From Drechmeria coniospora (taxonomy: Eukaryota > Ascomycota > Sordariomycetes > Hypocreales > Ophiocordycipitaceae): DNA of 64,000 nt. The stretch covers positions 6,421,222 through 6,485,221 of the forward strand of contig NC_054390.1 of NCBI RefSeq assembly GCF_001625195.1, written 5' to 3'. A program made the position numbers and the translations under genes. Positions 9,473 through 20,458 of the stretch are shown piece by piece. The notes under the pieces were generated by a model, which did not search any database, had not been told where the DNA came from, and saw only the letters and a list, made by a program, of their open reading frames with translations. Each line of letters opens with the position of its first letter. Position 1 is the first letter of the stretch.

Positions 9473-12400
9473 CTAGGCTCCTCTCACACTTGGCGTCCGC
9501 TTCGTGCTCGACGTCCGCGACCACGACCCCGCAGACTTTTTCAGCCGGCCGAAGCTCAGCGTTGCCGGAGCCAGCAGCGTGCTCCCCTGCACCCGACTCG
9601 GGCCCTTCTTCTCGACGCGCTCCCATTCGCTCTTGTCCCTGTCGCCCTCACCGTCGTCGCTGCCGTCGGCGGCCGAGGGCGGGAGCGTGGATGCTGTAGC
9701 CTGGCCGAGCCCCTGCCCCACCCCCTTGAGCATGGCACCCTGGAGGGCCGCCCAGGACTCGACCTGCCCGTTGGCGGCCTCCTCGACGCAGTTGCACTCG
9801 TCTCCGGCGGGGCAGAACCTCTCGCCGGCGGCGTGCCACTCGGCCAAGCACATCTCGTGGCTCGCGCACCCGCAGGAGAGGCAGGCCGGGTACAGCGCGT
9901 CGACAGGTTCGAGGCAGTAGACGCATCGCAGCTGCGTCTGCGAGCGCCGGCAGCGATCGCAAGTCCCCACGGCGCCGCCCATGTGAGGCTCCCAAGTCGT
10001 GTAGCGCGTCGGCTCCAGCTGGGTCTCGTGGACGCGGCAGATGCCCGTCACATCCAGCCCTCGCCCAGAGGCGAGCAGCGACAGCAGCTGATCCTTCCTG
10101 CCCATCATGATGGGCGACGATGCGTTCTTTCGATGGGCAACGGTGGCCCCCGCGCCGTTGCGCATCGTCGTCGAGTCGCCAAAGTTTTCATCCGCCATTG
10201 CTGACGGCGCATGTTCCCTGAGGACGTTGAACTTCAAGACTTCGAGCCTCGCCAGCGGCTGTCCCCACATGTGCAGCATCTCGGCATACGCGTGACGATA
10301 ATCTGCGTAGATCCTGGCCCTGTCGGGGTCCAAAAAGGGTGCCGAGAGCCAGCCGTCGTCGTCGAACATTGTCTGATCTTCCATCGTCACAGACACTTGG
10401 AGGGGGATCAAGGGCAGGAGCAGGTCATCCTTTCGGCATTCGTCGTCGGACATGGATGCCTCCCTGCCTCCAGATCCCACAGCCGAGCCCGAGCCGCTTC
10501 CCTGCGTCGTGTTTTCCGTGCTGGGCGCGAGGCCGTTGAGGATATACTCCGCAGGACTCGACCGCTTTCTCCCTTGGCTGGTCGGTGATGATGAGCTGCC
10601 CCCGGTAATCGACCGCGGTAGGTTCGCCGTCAGCGCCGACGCCAAACCCGACGTTCCGCGCAGAAGCCCCGGCCCGGTCCTGCCTGTCGGGGACCTGGAC
10701 ATTGGCGATGACTGCTCGCGATCTCGCAAGACGGGTTTTGCCGTCGTAGGTGGAGTCTCGCCGCACGAGTAGGAACTAGTGGCCGGCTCGGGATCGCCAA
10801 CCCACATCAAGTCGTCCGAGGCTTGGGAGCCGGCGCCGTGGATGGGTGTGTGGAGAGCGCCCGGTGTTGTCACCGCCGAGTTGCTGTGGCTCCGGCTGTA
10901 GAACCCCCACGCGGACGCATCCGTCGGGAAGTAGTCCAGAGTAAACGACGGTGCCTTGAGCGGGAGCGGAGTCTCCTGCCTGGGTAGTCGGGACTCGACG
11001 TACGCAACGCCGTCGTTGGTGGACGGCTCGCTGAAGACGCACGAGAGCATTGCGAGCATCTGCACATCTGCCATCTTCTCGTAATGGTCAAAAAGATGGC
11101 CGATGAACTCGTTGGCGAGCGGATGGCAACCCCACTTGACCCTGCCGAGCAGACTCCTGTCGTTGCCAAACTGATCCTTGGCAACGTAGTCGTCCCTGCG
11201 GCATCTCAGGACGACGTCCCGTGCGATGACCAGGATGGATGACTGCCGGCGATCCCCCCCCAGAACCTCGAGAGGGATTCCCTTGCTGAGCAGAAGAGCC
11301 AGATAGCGCCAGACGTCGACCAAATCTTCGTGTCCATGCCTTTCTGCGACCCTGGCGTTGTGCTCGCAGACGTCGGCTCCGTCCCCAAAGACGATGTACT
11401 CCTCTGCAAACTCTCTCTTGGAGGGTAGTTGGGCGCTCAAGTCGTGAATGGAAATGAGATTTCTAGGCCCCCTTCCAAACCGACGGCGGCTGGTGCCCGT
11501 GCCCGTGCCCGTCACTGTGCCCGTGCCCGTGCCGGCTCCGGTGCCGCCACCGCTTGATCGGACGGAGCGGTCCTCGCTCCAGGGTTTGCGCAGCTGGCGG
11601 CCTGATCGATACCAAAAGTTCATTTTATGCACCGACGTCGACTCCGAGTCGCTCGAGGTGGACGACGACGCATCCGAGTCAGGCTCATCCGACAGATCAT
11701 CCGTCACCGACGCCTCATCCATTGCGTATCTTTGCCGCGCAGGCAGATCGTACGCCAGTCGGCCAAATCCCGCGAAGAAGGGCTCCCCTCTCGCCCTCTC
11801 CTTGCTATACATCTCCGCGGAGGTTGAGAAGAGAGCCCGAGCCTTTTCTTCCTTTGAGGGGAAGAAGCACACAACTTTGCCATCATTGGAGATTCGCACG
11901 CCGCACGACCGCGGCGTCGGCGGCATCATATTTCGATGGCCAGGTGCAAGGATAGCGTCAATGTCGCCGTGTGTTACCAGCTCCTGCGACATGGACGTCG
12001 ACCCTCCTCCGGGCATGTCCTCGTCTTCCTCGCTCGAGCTCTCGTCGTCCAGGCCGTCCAGACCGTCCTCCAGGTCCCGTACATTCTTGAAGAATGTCGT
12101 GCTTGACTCGAGGTCGACCTCGCCGAGAAGGTAGGTGAAGGCGACTTCCAGGCAGTTCTGCTTTCGTTGCAGAAACTGGCTTCCAAGTTGGTTGACCTCG
12201 CGCGTGATCTTCTTGTGCGTCTCCTCCGACATGAAAGAAGTTTTTTCGATGACGAAATTGGGCGCCCTGTGCTTCGGGTATTCGGTAGGAACGTCAATCT
12301 TGACTTTGATGAAAATGGGTTCACCGCCAGCGCCCCATGGGCCGTTCAAGGAGGCTTTCAGTGTCAGACTGTCCATGTCGATGTTCTCCCACTTGACCTT

Positions 12401-14015
12401 TGGGATTTGCGTGCTCACACGCAAAAGCTCCTCCTGTATGGTGTCGGGTTGACCCCATTCGTCGTCTAGGTAGTGTCCGACGATGCCAACATCCTTGGAG
12501 ACGTGTCGTCTGGACCCGTCTGTGGCTGTCGATGCTTTGCGCTTCGTCATTGTGATTCCCTTCATCCACCCGAGCTGTGCTTGGCTTCGGTCTACGCTCT
12601 TGTTGCTGCCGACCTTGGCCTTCATCGACGGTCCCCGCCACGCAGGCCTCGCCTGGCGACCGAACGGTCCTCCCGACGCCATACCAAGGGTGAGGGCGCT
12701 TTGCTTGTGATGAGGCGTGTTCGTGCCGCTTCTGCCGTCACTCATGGTGCCCGCTTTCCGGTCTCTGTTGGAGGTGTCGTCGACGGTACGATAGGTCTTG
12801 TACGCAGCCCCCTGGCGCGTGAGGCTCAAGCCTTTTCTGGCAGGGCCATCCTTGACGTGGCCGACGGAGGAGAGTAGATGGCTGTCAACGCAGTGCAGCC
12901 TCAGCTCGTTGTCGGTTCCCCAGGAGACGAGCTGGAATTCACGATGGTCCATGCCGTCGCCGGATATTCCGCCACGGGTTCTCCAGAGGAACTCCTTGGC
13001 TTTGTGATCACCGTGACCGGGAAAGACGGCGACGGGCGTTGGTGCAACCTCGACGGGAGATTCATCGGTCCACAGGCGGTCGTAGAGGTACAGGTCGCCC
13101 GGCTCGTTCTGGGGCATGGCAAGCAGCCCCCATCCGAAGGGAGTGTGGCGGGCTCTCCATACGGGAAAGTCGGTGCGAATGACATGCTCCAACATGTCGT
13201 CGTCGTCCTTGCCATAGTCCCAGAACTTGATGGTCTTGTCCAGCGAGCAAGTCACGATGCCCGTCGGTCGCGTTCGATTCCAATCTATACCATAAATCTT
13301 GGACGTGTGCGCGCCAATGGACCGGACAGGCTTGCAAGCTTTCCTCTCGTCCCACACATGGAGCCAGCGGTCGTGGGCAGATGCCAGGATATGGGGGTCT
13401 TGACGGTTAAACTTGACCTGGGTCGCGCCGGCGAACCAATCGCAGAATGTGAGAGCAGGCTGCCTAGGCCGCCTCAGGTCCCACCAGTGGACGTAGCCAT
13501 CAACGGAGCAGGTGGCGAGCAGGTCGGGATGATGGGCCGAAAAGTTCACGTCGGTGATGGCCCTGCTATGCCCTTGGAGCGAGTGTTCGATGGCGCCAGA
13601 GTTGGAATCTTCCCTCAGGTTGAGATTCCACACGAGAGCTCGATGGTTGGCTGTCGACACAACCCAGTAGTCGCGCGCGGCAAAGGGCGACCATTGAACG
13701 TCACAGACCAACCAAGGCAGGCCGTGGCTGCGCAGGCGTCGAGGTGGGTTGTAGGGCGAGTCGAGGTCAATGATGGCGAGACCTTCGGGTCTGCGCTCTC
13801 GCCGTCAGCCAAGCTGTCTTCCGCCAGGTTGGAGGGAAGGGAAGTGTGGCGTACGAAGCCAAGGCGATATCACGGCCTGATGGGGAAATGGTCGCAGATC
13901 CGACGAGACCGTCGACATGAATTGTGCCGTCGGAATCGAAGCTCTCGCTGTCGTAGGCCGACTTGATAATCTTTCCCTTCTTATGGGATTCGTGGGATTG
14001 GTCAAAGAACGGCAT
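9473..14015 (-). CDS. MTC5: WDR59/Mtc5-like SEA (GATOR2) complex subunit
   Basis: Two exons on the minus strand (14015-13855 and 13790-9473, 64-bp intron with GTACGC donor and GCAG acceptor) encode 1492 residues. A WD40 propeller at about residues 60-360 has typical blades (ALVWNLNLR, VHWWDLRRP, LHVWDERK, IKFWDYGKDD). An RWD domain follows near 500-610, then a long acidic and Ser-rich region. The C-terminal Cys/His cluster, about residues 1331-1388 (CDRCRR, CVYCLEP, CLSCGCASHEMC, FCPAGDECNC), is a zinc-binding RING-like fold. WD40 + RWD + C-terminal zinc domain is the architecture of WDR59 (yeast Mtc5/Sea3), which sits on the vacuole or lysosome in the complex that controls TORC1 in response to amino acids. 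A TG/TGTG low-complexity stretch splits the middle. Joining the short first exon restores the expected start of blade 1. Confidence 0.9.
11491..11541 (-). repeat. GTGCCC hexamer repeat coding Gly-Thr
   Basis: Imperfect tandem hexamers (CCCGTG) inside the MTC5-like gene encode an alternating Gly-Thr stretch. It is a low-complexity linker likely to vary in length. Confidence 0.8.
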
Positions 14016-15304
14016 CGTGGCTGATCTCGGCTCTCATCTCGCCTATCGAAGCGAGTGCCATACGAGTCGCTGCGAGGGCAATCGGATCCTTTGGTCGAAT
14101 CGGATACTCGTTTCCGTACTTTACCGAGCTATGCACCCTGCCGGCGCCATCTCATCTGGGGCGCGCCCAAGGGTCGAACTTGACAGGGCCGACAATGTTG
14201 GTTGATGATTGTGGGAATGAAACGGCTCCGCCGTCTAGTTCCGCCGTTCGTCGGTGTTGGTGGAATGACGTGAAAGGTGAGAGAGCAAGAAATGGGCGGA
14301 TAGAGAATGAGGTTGGACGTAAACGATGGTTGGAGTCGACGGCGTTCGCCAACGACACAGGTAGCTGGGATTGCTACAGGTACTAGTAGAGCAGGTGTAC
14401 TACGTACGGCAGTACCTACTGGTACCTAATAGGTAGTAGGTAATAGTGAGTAATACCTTCAAGGAATCACCATAGGTACGGAGTACATAATAATTAATGC
14501 CTGCTTGTAGCACCAAGTACAGTAAGTATTACTGCAGTTTGCCTCAAACAACACCAATAAATGTTGGTCAAGCAGGATACTGGAATACTGGACCAAGGAG
14601 AGTACGGTCTGGCTTCTGCACAGATGTTGATCGCTACCTAAGTACTTCAAAATCAACTTCGTATCACTCATCATCAACTGCATGTGTCTTCTTGCATCGT
14701 TGGTACCGGCATTGACCACCGGGCTCCCATGCATGCGCACATTCGACGATTCCGCTCTGCCCGTGCTTGCTGAAGGAAAGCAGCTCCCTTATAGGCCTTA
14801 TAGGTGGATGCAGCGACTGCTGGCTAATAAGTTGGCCAAGGTCGGTCGAAACGTAGGTGTACAGTACAGCACCAGCGGAAGGAGTAATACCAATAATGAC
14901 ACCTGCAACGGTAGGTATGTTCCAGGGGAAGTTAGTGACATTTAAGTACCCGTACTCCGTAGAGGTATGCGCTACGAAGGTACCAACGGCCATCGTGTGC
15001 CTTGTGGTTCCTTTGCCACATGGATGGTGAACGGAACCTCCTCCACTGAACCGACAATCGTCGCGTGCCACCCCCCCCCCCCCCCGCCTCCACCGATTGA
15101 CCGACGGCCCTTCCCCCGATATTCTTGCATCATCACCACCTTTCTTTTCGCTGTCATACCACAGCCGCACGCACATTTCCTTGCTTTCCGCGCTGGTCTG
15201 GTCACGGTCAAGCCTACATACTGTCGCATCACGCCTTGATTCCCTCACAAACCCTTCCACGGCGACCTTGTCAAGCTGCTCGACACCGCGATACGACGGC
15301 CAAA
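14016..15304. other. Divergent promoter region between MTC5-like and UBC13
   Basis: No gene is supported. It serves both divergent genes. A GTAC-rich island fills 14385-14985, and a run of 15 C lies at 15071-15085. The final 100 bases before the UBC13 start are pyrimidine-rich. Confidence 0.5.
14385..14985. repeat. GTAC / TACTCCGTAC motif island 3
   Basis: GTACTACGTACGGCAGTACC, CTAATAGGTAGTAGG and TACGGAGTAC words are densest at 14395-14490 and return at about 14945-14965. The middle is less dense. Same vocabulary as the other islands. Confidence 0.65.
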
Positions 15305-15954
15305 ATGTCTCTTCCAAAGCGGATTATAAAGGAGACGGAACGTCTGATGGCCGAGCCGTACAAAACCTGCCCCTTTCCTGCGCCACTGCGCTCCTGCGCA
15401 TCATTCGAGAGCATGCCATGATAACGTTTTCTTCCATCAGAGTTCCCGGCATCAGCGCGGTGCCGCATGAAGACAACCTCCGATACTTCGATGTTGAAAT
15501 CCATGGTCCTGCCCAGTCTCCATACGAAGGTTTGCAGCCACGAGTGATGCACAGGCAGTACGTGGACATATCGGCATGCTAAGCAACCCAGGCGGTATCT
15601 TCAAGCTCGAGCTTTTCCTCCCAGACGACTACCCGATGACGCCGCCAAAGATCCGCTTCCTTACAAAGATCTTCCACCCCAACGTCGACAAACTGGGCCG
15701 CATCTGCTTGGACGTGCTGAAGAGTACGACCCGTACCGTCGGGCGAGAAAGAGATCAGAGTGCTGAGAACGATGCTAGATAATTGGTCCCCCGCCTTGCA
15801 AATCCGAACCATCCTCCTCTCCATCCAAGCCCTCCTCGGCGCCCCAAACCCCGACGACCCTCTCGCCGCCGACGTTGCCAAGAGTTGGAAAGAGGATGAG
15901 AAAGCAGCCATCGCGACTGCCCAGGAGTGGACTAGGCAGTATGCGCAGTCATAG
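15305..15954 (+). CDS. UBC13: Ubiquitin-conjugating enzyme E2, Ubc13 type
   Basis: Four exons (15305-15357, 15441-15529, 15592-15723, 15779-15954) give 149 residues, the usual length for Ubc13. The sequence starts [15 protein letters not shown]. It contains the E2 core segments [19 protein letters not shown] and [19 protein letters not shown] with the active-site Cys, and the C-terminal helix [11 protein letters not shown]...EWTRQYA. Ubc13 pairs with the inactive variant Mms2 to build Lys63-linked ubiquitin chains in error-free post-replication repair and signalling; that is family knowledge. The introns are 83, 62 and 55 bp. The last exon junction gives LKNNWSPALQ, the expected core. No further exon is needed. 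The region just downstream holds an odd degenerate repeat. Confidence 0.95.
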
Positions 15955-15990
15955 AGTGCTTGCCTGAGCCCTTGCGGTTCCGGGGCTAGC

Positions 15991-16260
15991 CGTGGCTTGG
16001 ACACGGCGAGATTAGCCGATGGCTCGAACGCTTGTGGGAACGGAAACGCTCAGTTATCGGATGCTGGGTCGACCAGTGTCGGTTCCGAAGTTGGCGATCG
16101 CTCGGTCACGGCGCCATTGGCCGATAGCTCGATGGCGGGTGAGCACGGACATGCGCAGGCATTGGATGCTGACCCAAGCTCTGGTGATCCCGAAATTGGC
16201 GACGGCTCGGACACCTCGGCGTTGGCCAATAGATCAAATCCCAATGAGAACGAGAACATC
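15991..16260. repeat. Degenerate tandem repeat, unit about 105 bp
   Basis: About two and a half diverged copies of a unit of roughly 105 bases. The landmarks GCCGATGGCTCGA / GCCGATAGCTCGA / GCCAATAGATCAA, GGATGCTG and ATTGGCGAYGGCTCGG recur at regular spacing. The stretch lies between the stop codon of UBC13 and the tail of the ATP synthase gene. It stays open in one plus-strand frame (no ATG) and one minus-strand frame (with ATG). Confidence 0.6.
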
Positions 16261-16328
16261 AACAGAACCGAGGCTGTGAGAGACGGGCATTTCTGGAGGA
16301 GTTTTAGCCTGAGTTTGCTTTCTTGCAT
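16050..16328 (-). CDS. Possible small repeat-bearing secreted or membrane protein (doubtful)
   Basis: A minus-strand frame of 92 residues begins with an ATG at 16328. The N terminus has basic residues followed by a hydrophobic core (LTASVLLMFSFSLGFDLLA), then a Ser/Pro/Glu-rich tail that reads through the degenerate repeat. It could be a small secreted protein or chance openness of repeated GC-rich DNA in a UTR. It lies tail to tail with UBC13 and overlaps no other gene. No family is recognised. Confidence 0.2.
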   Translation of the reverse strand: MQESKLRLKLLQKCPSLTASVLLMFSFSLGFDLLANAEVSEPSPISGSPELGSASNACACPCSPAIELSANGAVTERSPTSEPTLVDPASDN

Positions 16329-16698
16329 TTCTTCTTGCCACTCTCGACATGTCTAGACGGTTATATGTCGCAGCAGTTACGGGCTGGAAGCTCCCAGCGG
16401 AACAATCCTAGTCTCTTTCACACATCTTTTTCGTGTTGCGCAGAATGGTCGTCTCTAGGATGCTCGCGTATCCCCGCGTGAACAGTAACGCACTGGCTCG
16501 ATATGGATCGAATTCAGCTGTACTCGATCCCAAACGAGCGTTGCACCAGACCGCGCACAAAGAGAAAGCGACAAGCAGGGTTCACAAATAAAACGATCAA
16601 AGTACTGATAGCAAGCAGACGAACGTCGACTGCGCAGGTTCTTGTATCTACAATGCTAGAATACACAAAGGGAATTCGGGGTACTGAGTGTGAGTCGA

Positions 16699-17456
16699 TT
16701 ACACAATGGCCAGGTCCCCAAATTTCTCCTGCGGCGGCGTTAGAATCACATGCGGTGCGTGATAATGCAGAAGCGTCATGACGCACCTTGTATCCCGGCA
16801 CCATCCAGCGGCCCTTGGAGATAAGCTGGGTGGTCTTCTCGTCGATCGATTTCTCGGCGGCGGCAACCTCGTCCTGTAACCCCATATTTAGCATTCGGCC
16901 AAGACGTCCCGATACATGATCTACATACCACGGTGAGATCCTCAAACGGACGGGCCTCCTCGATATTCTTCAGGGTGGCAGCCAGATCCTTGAGCTCGAG
17001 GTCCACTGCCTGCTTAGTCGCCTCGGCGTTCTTGACGGCCTCGATCTCGAAAGCATCGATGGCCTTCAGCTGTCTGGATACATCGTAGGTGATGGGCGTG
17101 AAGGCCTTGAAGCGCTTCTCGATCTCGTCGACGACGGCTTGGTTCTTGAGCGTCGATCGGTAGTGGGCAAAGTCGATCGTCGTGGGCTGCTCCTGCAGCT
17201 GCTGGATCTTCCGGCGCGCATCTTCGTTGCGCTTCTTGAAAGCCTGCAGGGAGGAAACGGTCTGGCCGCGGAGGCCCAGCGAGCTGGACACCTTGACCCA
17301 GTCGACCTTGAGTGCTGCGCTTCGCTGTACGACGAGTGAAAATTAGCTCACGCTCGGAAGGGACGCGGATGCGGCGGCACGGCCCAGCCAAGTCGCTGTC
17401 GAGCATCTCTTCCATCTCTGGCACTCCAATTGATCAGGGCGGCTTACCGTGGCCAT
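16699..17456 (-). CDS. ATP7: ATP synthase subunit d, mitochondrial
   Basis: Peripheral stalk subunit of the mitochondrial F1Fo ATP synthase. Four exons on the minus strand (17456-17448, 17324-16929, 16873-16787, 16728-16699) encode 173 residues, the family's usual size. The first exon is only nine bases (MAT). The protein continues [20 protein letters not shown], has long helices rich in Lys/Glu, and ends [18 protein letters not shown]. This ending is a family signature and is only restored when the last 58-bp intron is removed. Introns are 123, 55 and 58 bp with GTAAGC, GTATGT and GTGCGT donors. It is tail to tail with UBC13 and in tandem with NAC-alpha and eL14. Confidence 0.94.
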
Positions 17457-17921
17457 TTTGCTGATGTTGAACAGTCTCGTGCAGCGAAGTGGTTGTCGTT
17501 GGATGAATGTGGTTGACTTTGCCGAACATGCCCGCCTTGCAACGCCAGCAACAATTGCATCACGTGATCACTAAATGAAGAACTGCCCCAGACACTATAC
17601 TGTACTTACAAGCTACGAGACAACGCCAGCCGCAGCCCAGACGAGCATTTGAATCTGGAATATGGCTTGTAATTACAAGAAAGAACTCTTTGCTCAAAAA
17701 TCGCCCGAGTGATTGTCTGTGTCACTTCGTGCAGGCCATGAATGGTGCATTTCACGACATCGCACATCTCATGCCAATCAATCACATCATGACGTTCGCC
17801 CCAAGACATTGGCCACATATGCTTTTGAAATACCCTGAGGCGCTCCCTCAACTAATACACAGTAGCGCATGCACTCTGCACACAGCTTGCGAGGTAAGTT
17901 CCGGTCAGACCGCTTTCATGC
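17457..17921. other. Intergenic, ATP7 promoter and NAC-alpha 3' side
   Basis: No gene found. The region holds the promoter of ATP7 and the 3' flank of the NAC-alpha gene. A CATCACGTGATCA palindrome (CACGTG E-box) near 17560 is a plausible regulatory site about 100 bases upstream of the ATP7 start. Confidence 0.5.
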
Positions 17922-18647
17922 CTAGATACTCAGAGCCATAATCGAGTTGACAATATCATTGTCATTCTCCTTCAATGCTTTGATAGCCTTGTTGCGGCTC
18001 ACACTTGCCTGGGTCATGACCAGTTCAATATCCTTGTCCTCAAGACCTTCGGCATCAATCTCCTCGCCGTCATCTTCTTCCTCCTCCTTCTTGGCGTCGG
18101 GGGCGGCGGCAGGCTTGCTGGACTCGCCGTGGTTGTGGCCAGCGTGATCATCGCCACCGGCGGCGGCGAGCTGCTGGGCAGCAGCCTGCTGGGCGGTGGC
18201 GTTGACATCCTCGATCTTAGCCTCACCGAAGACACTGTTTTCATGGTCAGTACATGTGCGAAGAGGTGGACCCATTGACGGGGACGGACATGTAGGTGTT
18301 GCTGTTGGGAGACTTGTAGACCTCGGGGTTGTTGATGACAAAGAGGATCTGTCCCTCGTGTTAGCTCTCGATTCCCCCTTGCTTGGATCCAGAATTTCTC
18401 TCAAGAAAACACATACGTTCTTGGGTCGGCGAAGAGTGACACGCGTGATGCCAGGCACGCGGGTGAGATGCAGCTTCTCGAGAGCCTTGCGAGCTTTCTT
18501 CTCGTTGCGGGAGTGGACCACGGCAGTAGAACCGGCGGGAAGGTTGGCCTCCTCGCCCTCGGACTCGTCGCTGCTGTCCTCCTGCTCCTCGACGGTAGGT
18601 CGCTGGGACTCGTCGTCCGGAAGTTCCTCGACTCTGGGGTTCGCCAT
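17922..18647 (-). CDS. EGD2: Nascent polypeptide-associated complex subunit alpha
   Basis: Ribosome-bound chaperone subunit that pairs with NAC-beta at the nascent-chain exit. Exons on the minus strand, 18647-18417, 18348-18290 and 18234-17922, encode 200 residues. An acidic N terminus leads to the NAC domain ([28 protein letters not shown] joined to [29 protein letters not shown] across two exon junctions). After a Gln/Ala and Lys/Glu linker comes the C-terminal UBA domain ([15 protein letters not shown] and [11 protein letters not shown]). Introns are 68 and 55 bp with GTATGT and GTCCGT donors. A telo-box motif lies 240 bases upstream of the start. Confidence 0.95.
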   Translation of the reverse strand: MANPRVEELPDDESQRPTVEEQEDSSDESEGEEANLPAGSTAVVHSRNEKKARKALEKLHLTRVPGITRVTLRRPKNVCVFLREILDPSKGESRANTRDRSSLSSTTPRSTSLPTATPTCPSPSMGPPLRTCTDHENSVFGEAKIEDVNATAQQAAAQQLAAAGGDDHAGHNHGESSKPAAAPDAKKEEEEDDGEEIDAEGLEDKDIELVMTQASVSRNKAIKALKENDNDIVNSIMALSI

Positions 18648-19277
18648 TTTGGATACTGAATGGAGGGAGATGAGGCGTTAGCTGACTGGTCGTACCTTGG
18701 GCGAAAAATTCGATCACAGAACACCTCGCGATCAATTCGACGTCGAACTTCTCTCCCTATCGCGACAGCAACTGAGCACTTACAGATGTGTTGAGCCCGG
18801 ATTATCTATATCTGGACTGGATAGTGCTGCTAGCTGGTCTGGTCGTTGCTGTTTGTGCTGCGGAACAAGCTGCGAAATTCTAGGGTTTGGGAAATGACGG
18901 CTAACCGGATTAGGTAATCCAACAATTTGCGCAGCGCAGCAGGTAGCATCAGCATCGCCTTACGGTCATGGATTGAGAGAGACCAGAAATATATCGGCAT
19001 GGCAATTATTTCGGCGGGAAAATAACTTTATGACATCACGGTACAATCTTGAATGGGCCCGGTGCCTTGAATCGTCTTGATTTCTGAATTTCCGCGTTGA
19101 CGCCGTTCATCGAGATGATGAAATGTGACATACAGGCCCTCCAGAACGGGCAAAAAAGGAATACTATACAACAGTCTCTGCTGCTGCAATGATTTTCCCG
19201 TCCGGGTCCATGCCGTTCATTCTAATGCCAGCCTCCAGCCCAGCCGTCCCTTCCGACTCCAGTATTGATCCATCAAA
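18648..19277. other. Intergenic, NAC-alpha promoter and eL14 3' flank
   Basis: No gene seen. The left half is the NAC-alpha promoter (telo-box at 18881-18888). The right half is the 3' flank of the eL14 gene and is moderately AT-rich. Confidence 0.5.
18881..18888 (-). promoter_or_regulatory. Telo-box (AAACCCTA) upstream of NAC-alpha
   Basis: TAGGGTTT on the plus strand, i.e. AAACCCTA on the coding strand of EGD2, 240 bases from its ATG. Telo-boxes mark promoters of translation genes in several fungi and plants and are bound by TTAGGG-repeat factors such as Tbf1. The assignment here rests on the motif and on its recurrence near eL14. Confidence 0.4.
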
Positions 19278-19791
19278 TCATGCAGAGGCCTTGACCTTGG
19301 CCAGAGCCTTGCGCTCCTCGAATCGTCGCTGTTTCTTGAGTCGCATGACCTTGAAACGGTCAAAGTCCGTCAGGTTCTTCCGTCGCTTAATCTGGTCACG
19401 CTTCTTCGCCCAATTGCTCTCCTTCCACTTGGCGTCGATCTCGGCCTTCTCCCAAGCCTTCTTAACGGTGCCGTTTCGCGAGCCGCGGATCAACCCCTCG
19501 ATGACGAACTGGGACAGCAGGCACTTGGACAGGGAAATGGCTTGCCGGGGGACGGCTAGGGAGGCGTCTGCGGAGGGGCCGTCGACGAGAACCTGCGAGA
19601 TGAAGGTTAATTCTTCCGCCTCGGACTTGTCATTCGGCTTGGTGCTGATATCGGCAACGTACTCGCTTGTGGTCGATGATCTCGACAATGGTAGCCAGGC
19701 CGCCCGCGTAGGGGTGGTCGCCGTTGATGACAACGACACGGCCAACCTCGACGAGGCGCCACTTGGATCCCTCAATCACTGCTTCGCCCAT
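19278..19791 (-). CDS. RPL14: 60S ribosomal protein eL14
   Basis: Structural protein of the large ribosomal subunit. Two minus-strand exons, 19791-19663 and 19592-19278, separated by a 70-bp intron, encode 147 residues. The first exon holds the KOW-like strand WRLVEVGRVVVINGDHPYAG. The second continues LVDGPSADASLAVPRQAISL. The C-terminal helix is highly basic (KKRDQIKRRKNLTDFDRFKV, KKQRRFEERKAL) and ends KVKASA. Length and order match fungal eL14. The codon at the junction is complete on both sides (HKR/VLVDG). TTAGGG-like elements lie about 190-230 bases upstream. Confidence 0.94.
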
Positions 19792-19982
19792 TGTGACGGT
19801 TCTGCCGTAAATATTGTCAGTTGGTCGTTTTTTTGGGCGATCGCGCAGCGGTCGTAGGAGAAAATGCAACGAGCCGTAGGGGTTTCATACCAATAGTCGG
19901 AGACTGTTGTCGTTCGGAGGTGAATGGATGCTTGAAGTGTTGTCACCGTGGAGTCGCCAATGACTTTTTGTTCGCTCGGCTA

Positions 19983-20019
19983 TTAGGGTGTGCGAGCAGA
20001 AATTCGCCCTTTGCCCTAA
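19983..20019. promoter_or_regulatory. Paired telo-like motifs upstream of eL14
   Basis: TTAGGG at 19983-19988 and CCCTAA at 20014-20019 face each other about 30 bases apart, 190-230 bases upstream of the eL14 start. This fits a Tbf1-like or telo-box input common at ribosomal protein promoters. It is inferred from motif and position only. Confidence 0.4.
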
Positions 20020-20235
20020 GCAATTTTGTCGGATTTTCTGTTTTGCCACAACGCCGACCCTCCCCCGCCAAGTCTCGCGCACGGACCAATTGAGAGCACT
20101 TAAGTCGAGAAATTTCTAGCCGCACCCTTCGCATTTCCCAACCTTCCTGTTCCTGCCTCAACACGAAGCACAGAAGCGCTCTGGCGCAGCTGCAAGGTAG
20201 CAAGGGGCAGCGAAGAGGACGATGCAATGAATATG

Positions 20236-20458
20236 GTAAGTTGAGAGCTGTTCTTTATTTCACACATGCACCCTTTAATGATGAGGTAATTTGCGATTGA
20301 TTCCTACCGATGACTCTCTTTCGCCGGAGCAGTTAAATCGAAAGGATAGTTGATATTTAATTTCTTACATATTCTGACACTTTGCGACGTTTTTTGTTCC
20401 AGCCATTGTCATCCAATTGTTGATATAATATCCACTAACAATGGTGAAGCGTTTTTAG
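20236..20458 (+). other. Orphan intron-like segment, possible snoRNA host
   Basis: A strong donor (GTAAGT at 20236) follows a short leader. It is matched by an acceptor at 20401-20402 (TTTTTTGTTCCAG) and another at 20457-20458, the latter 19 bases after an ideal branch point (CCACTAACA). No splicing choice opens a reading frame of useful length. The segment contains ATGATGA (20278-20284) and CTGA (20374-20377), spaced as C and D boxes of a box C/D snoRNA would be, but no terminal stem is evident. A spliced non-coding RNA, possibly a snoRNA host, is a guess. Confidence 0.22.

Noticed and set aside
12878..13966. 362-codon plus-strand frame
   Set aside because: Antisense shadow of the WD40 part of the MTC5-like gene; no motif of its own.
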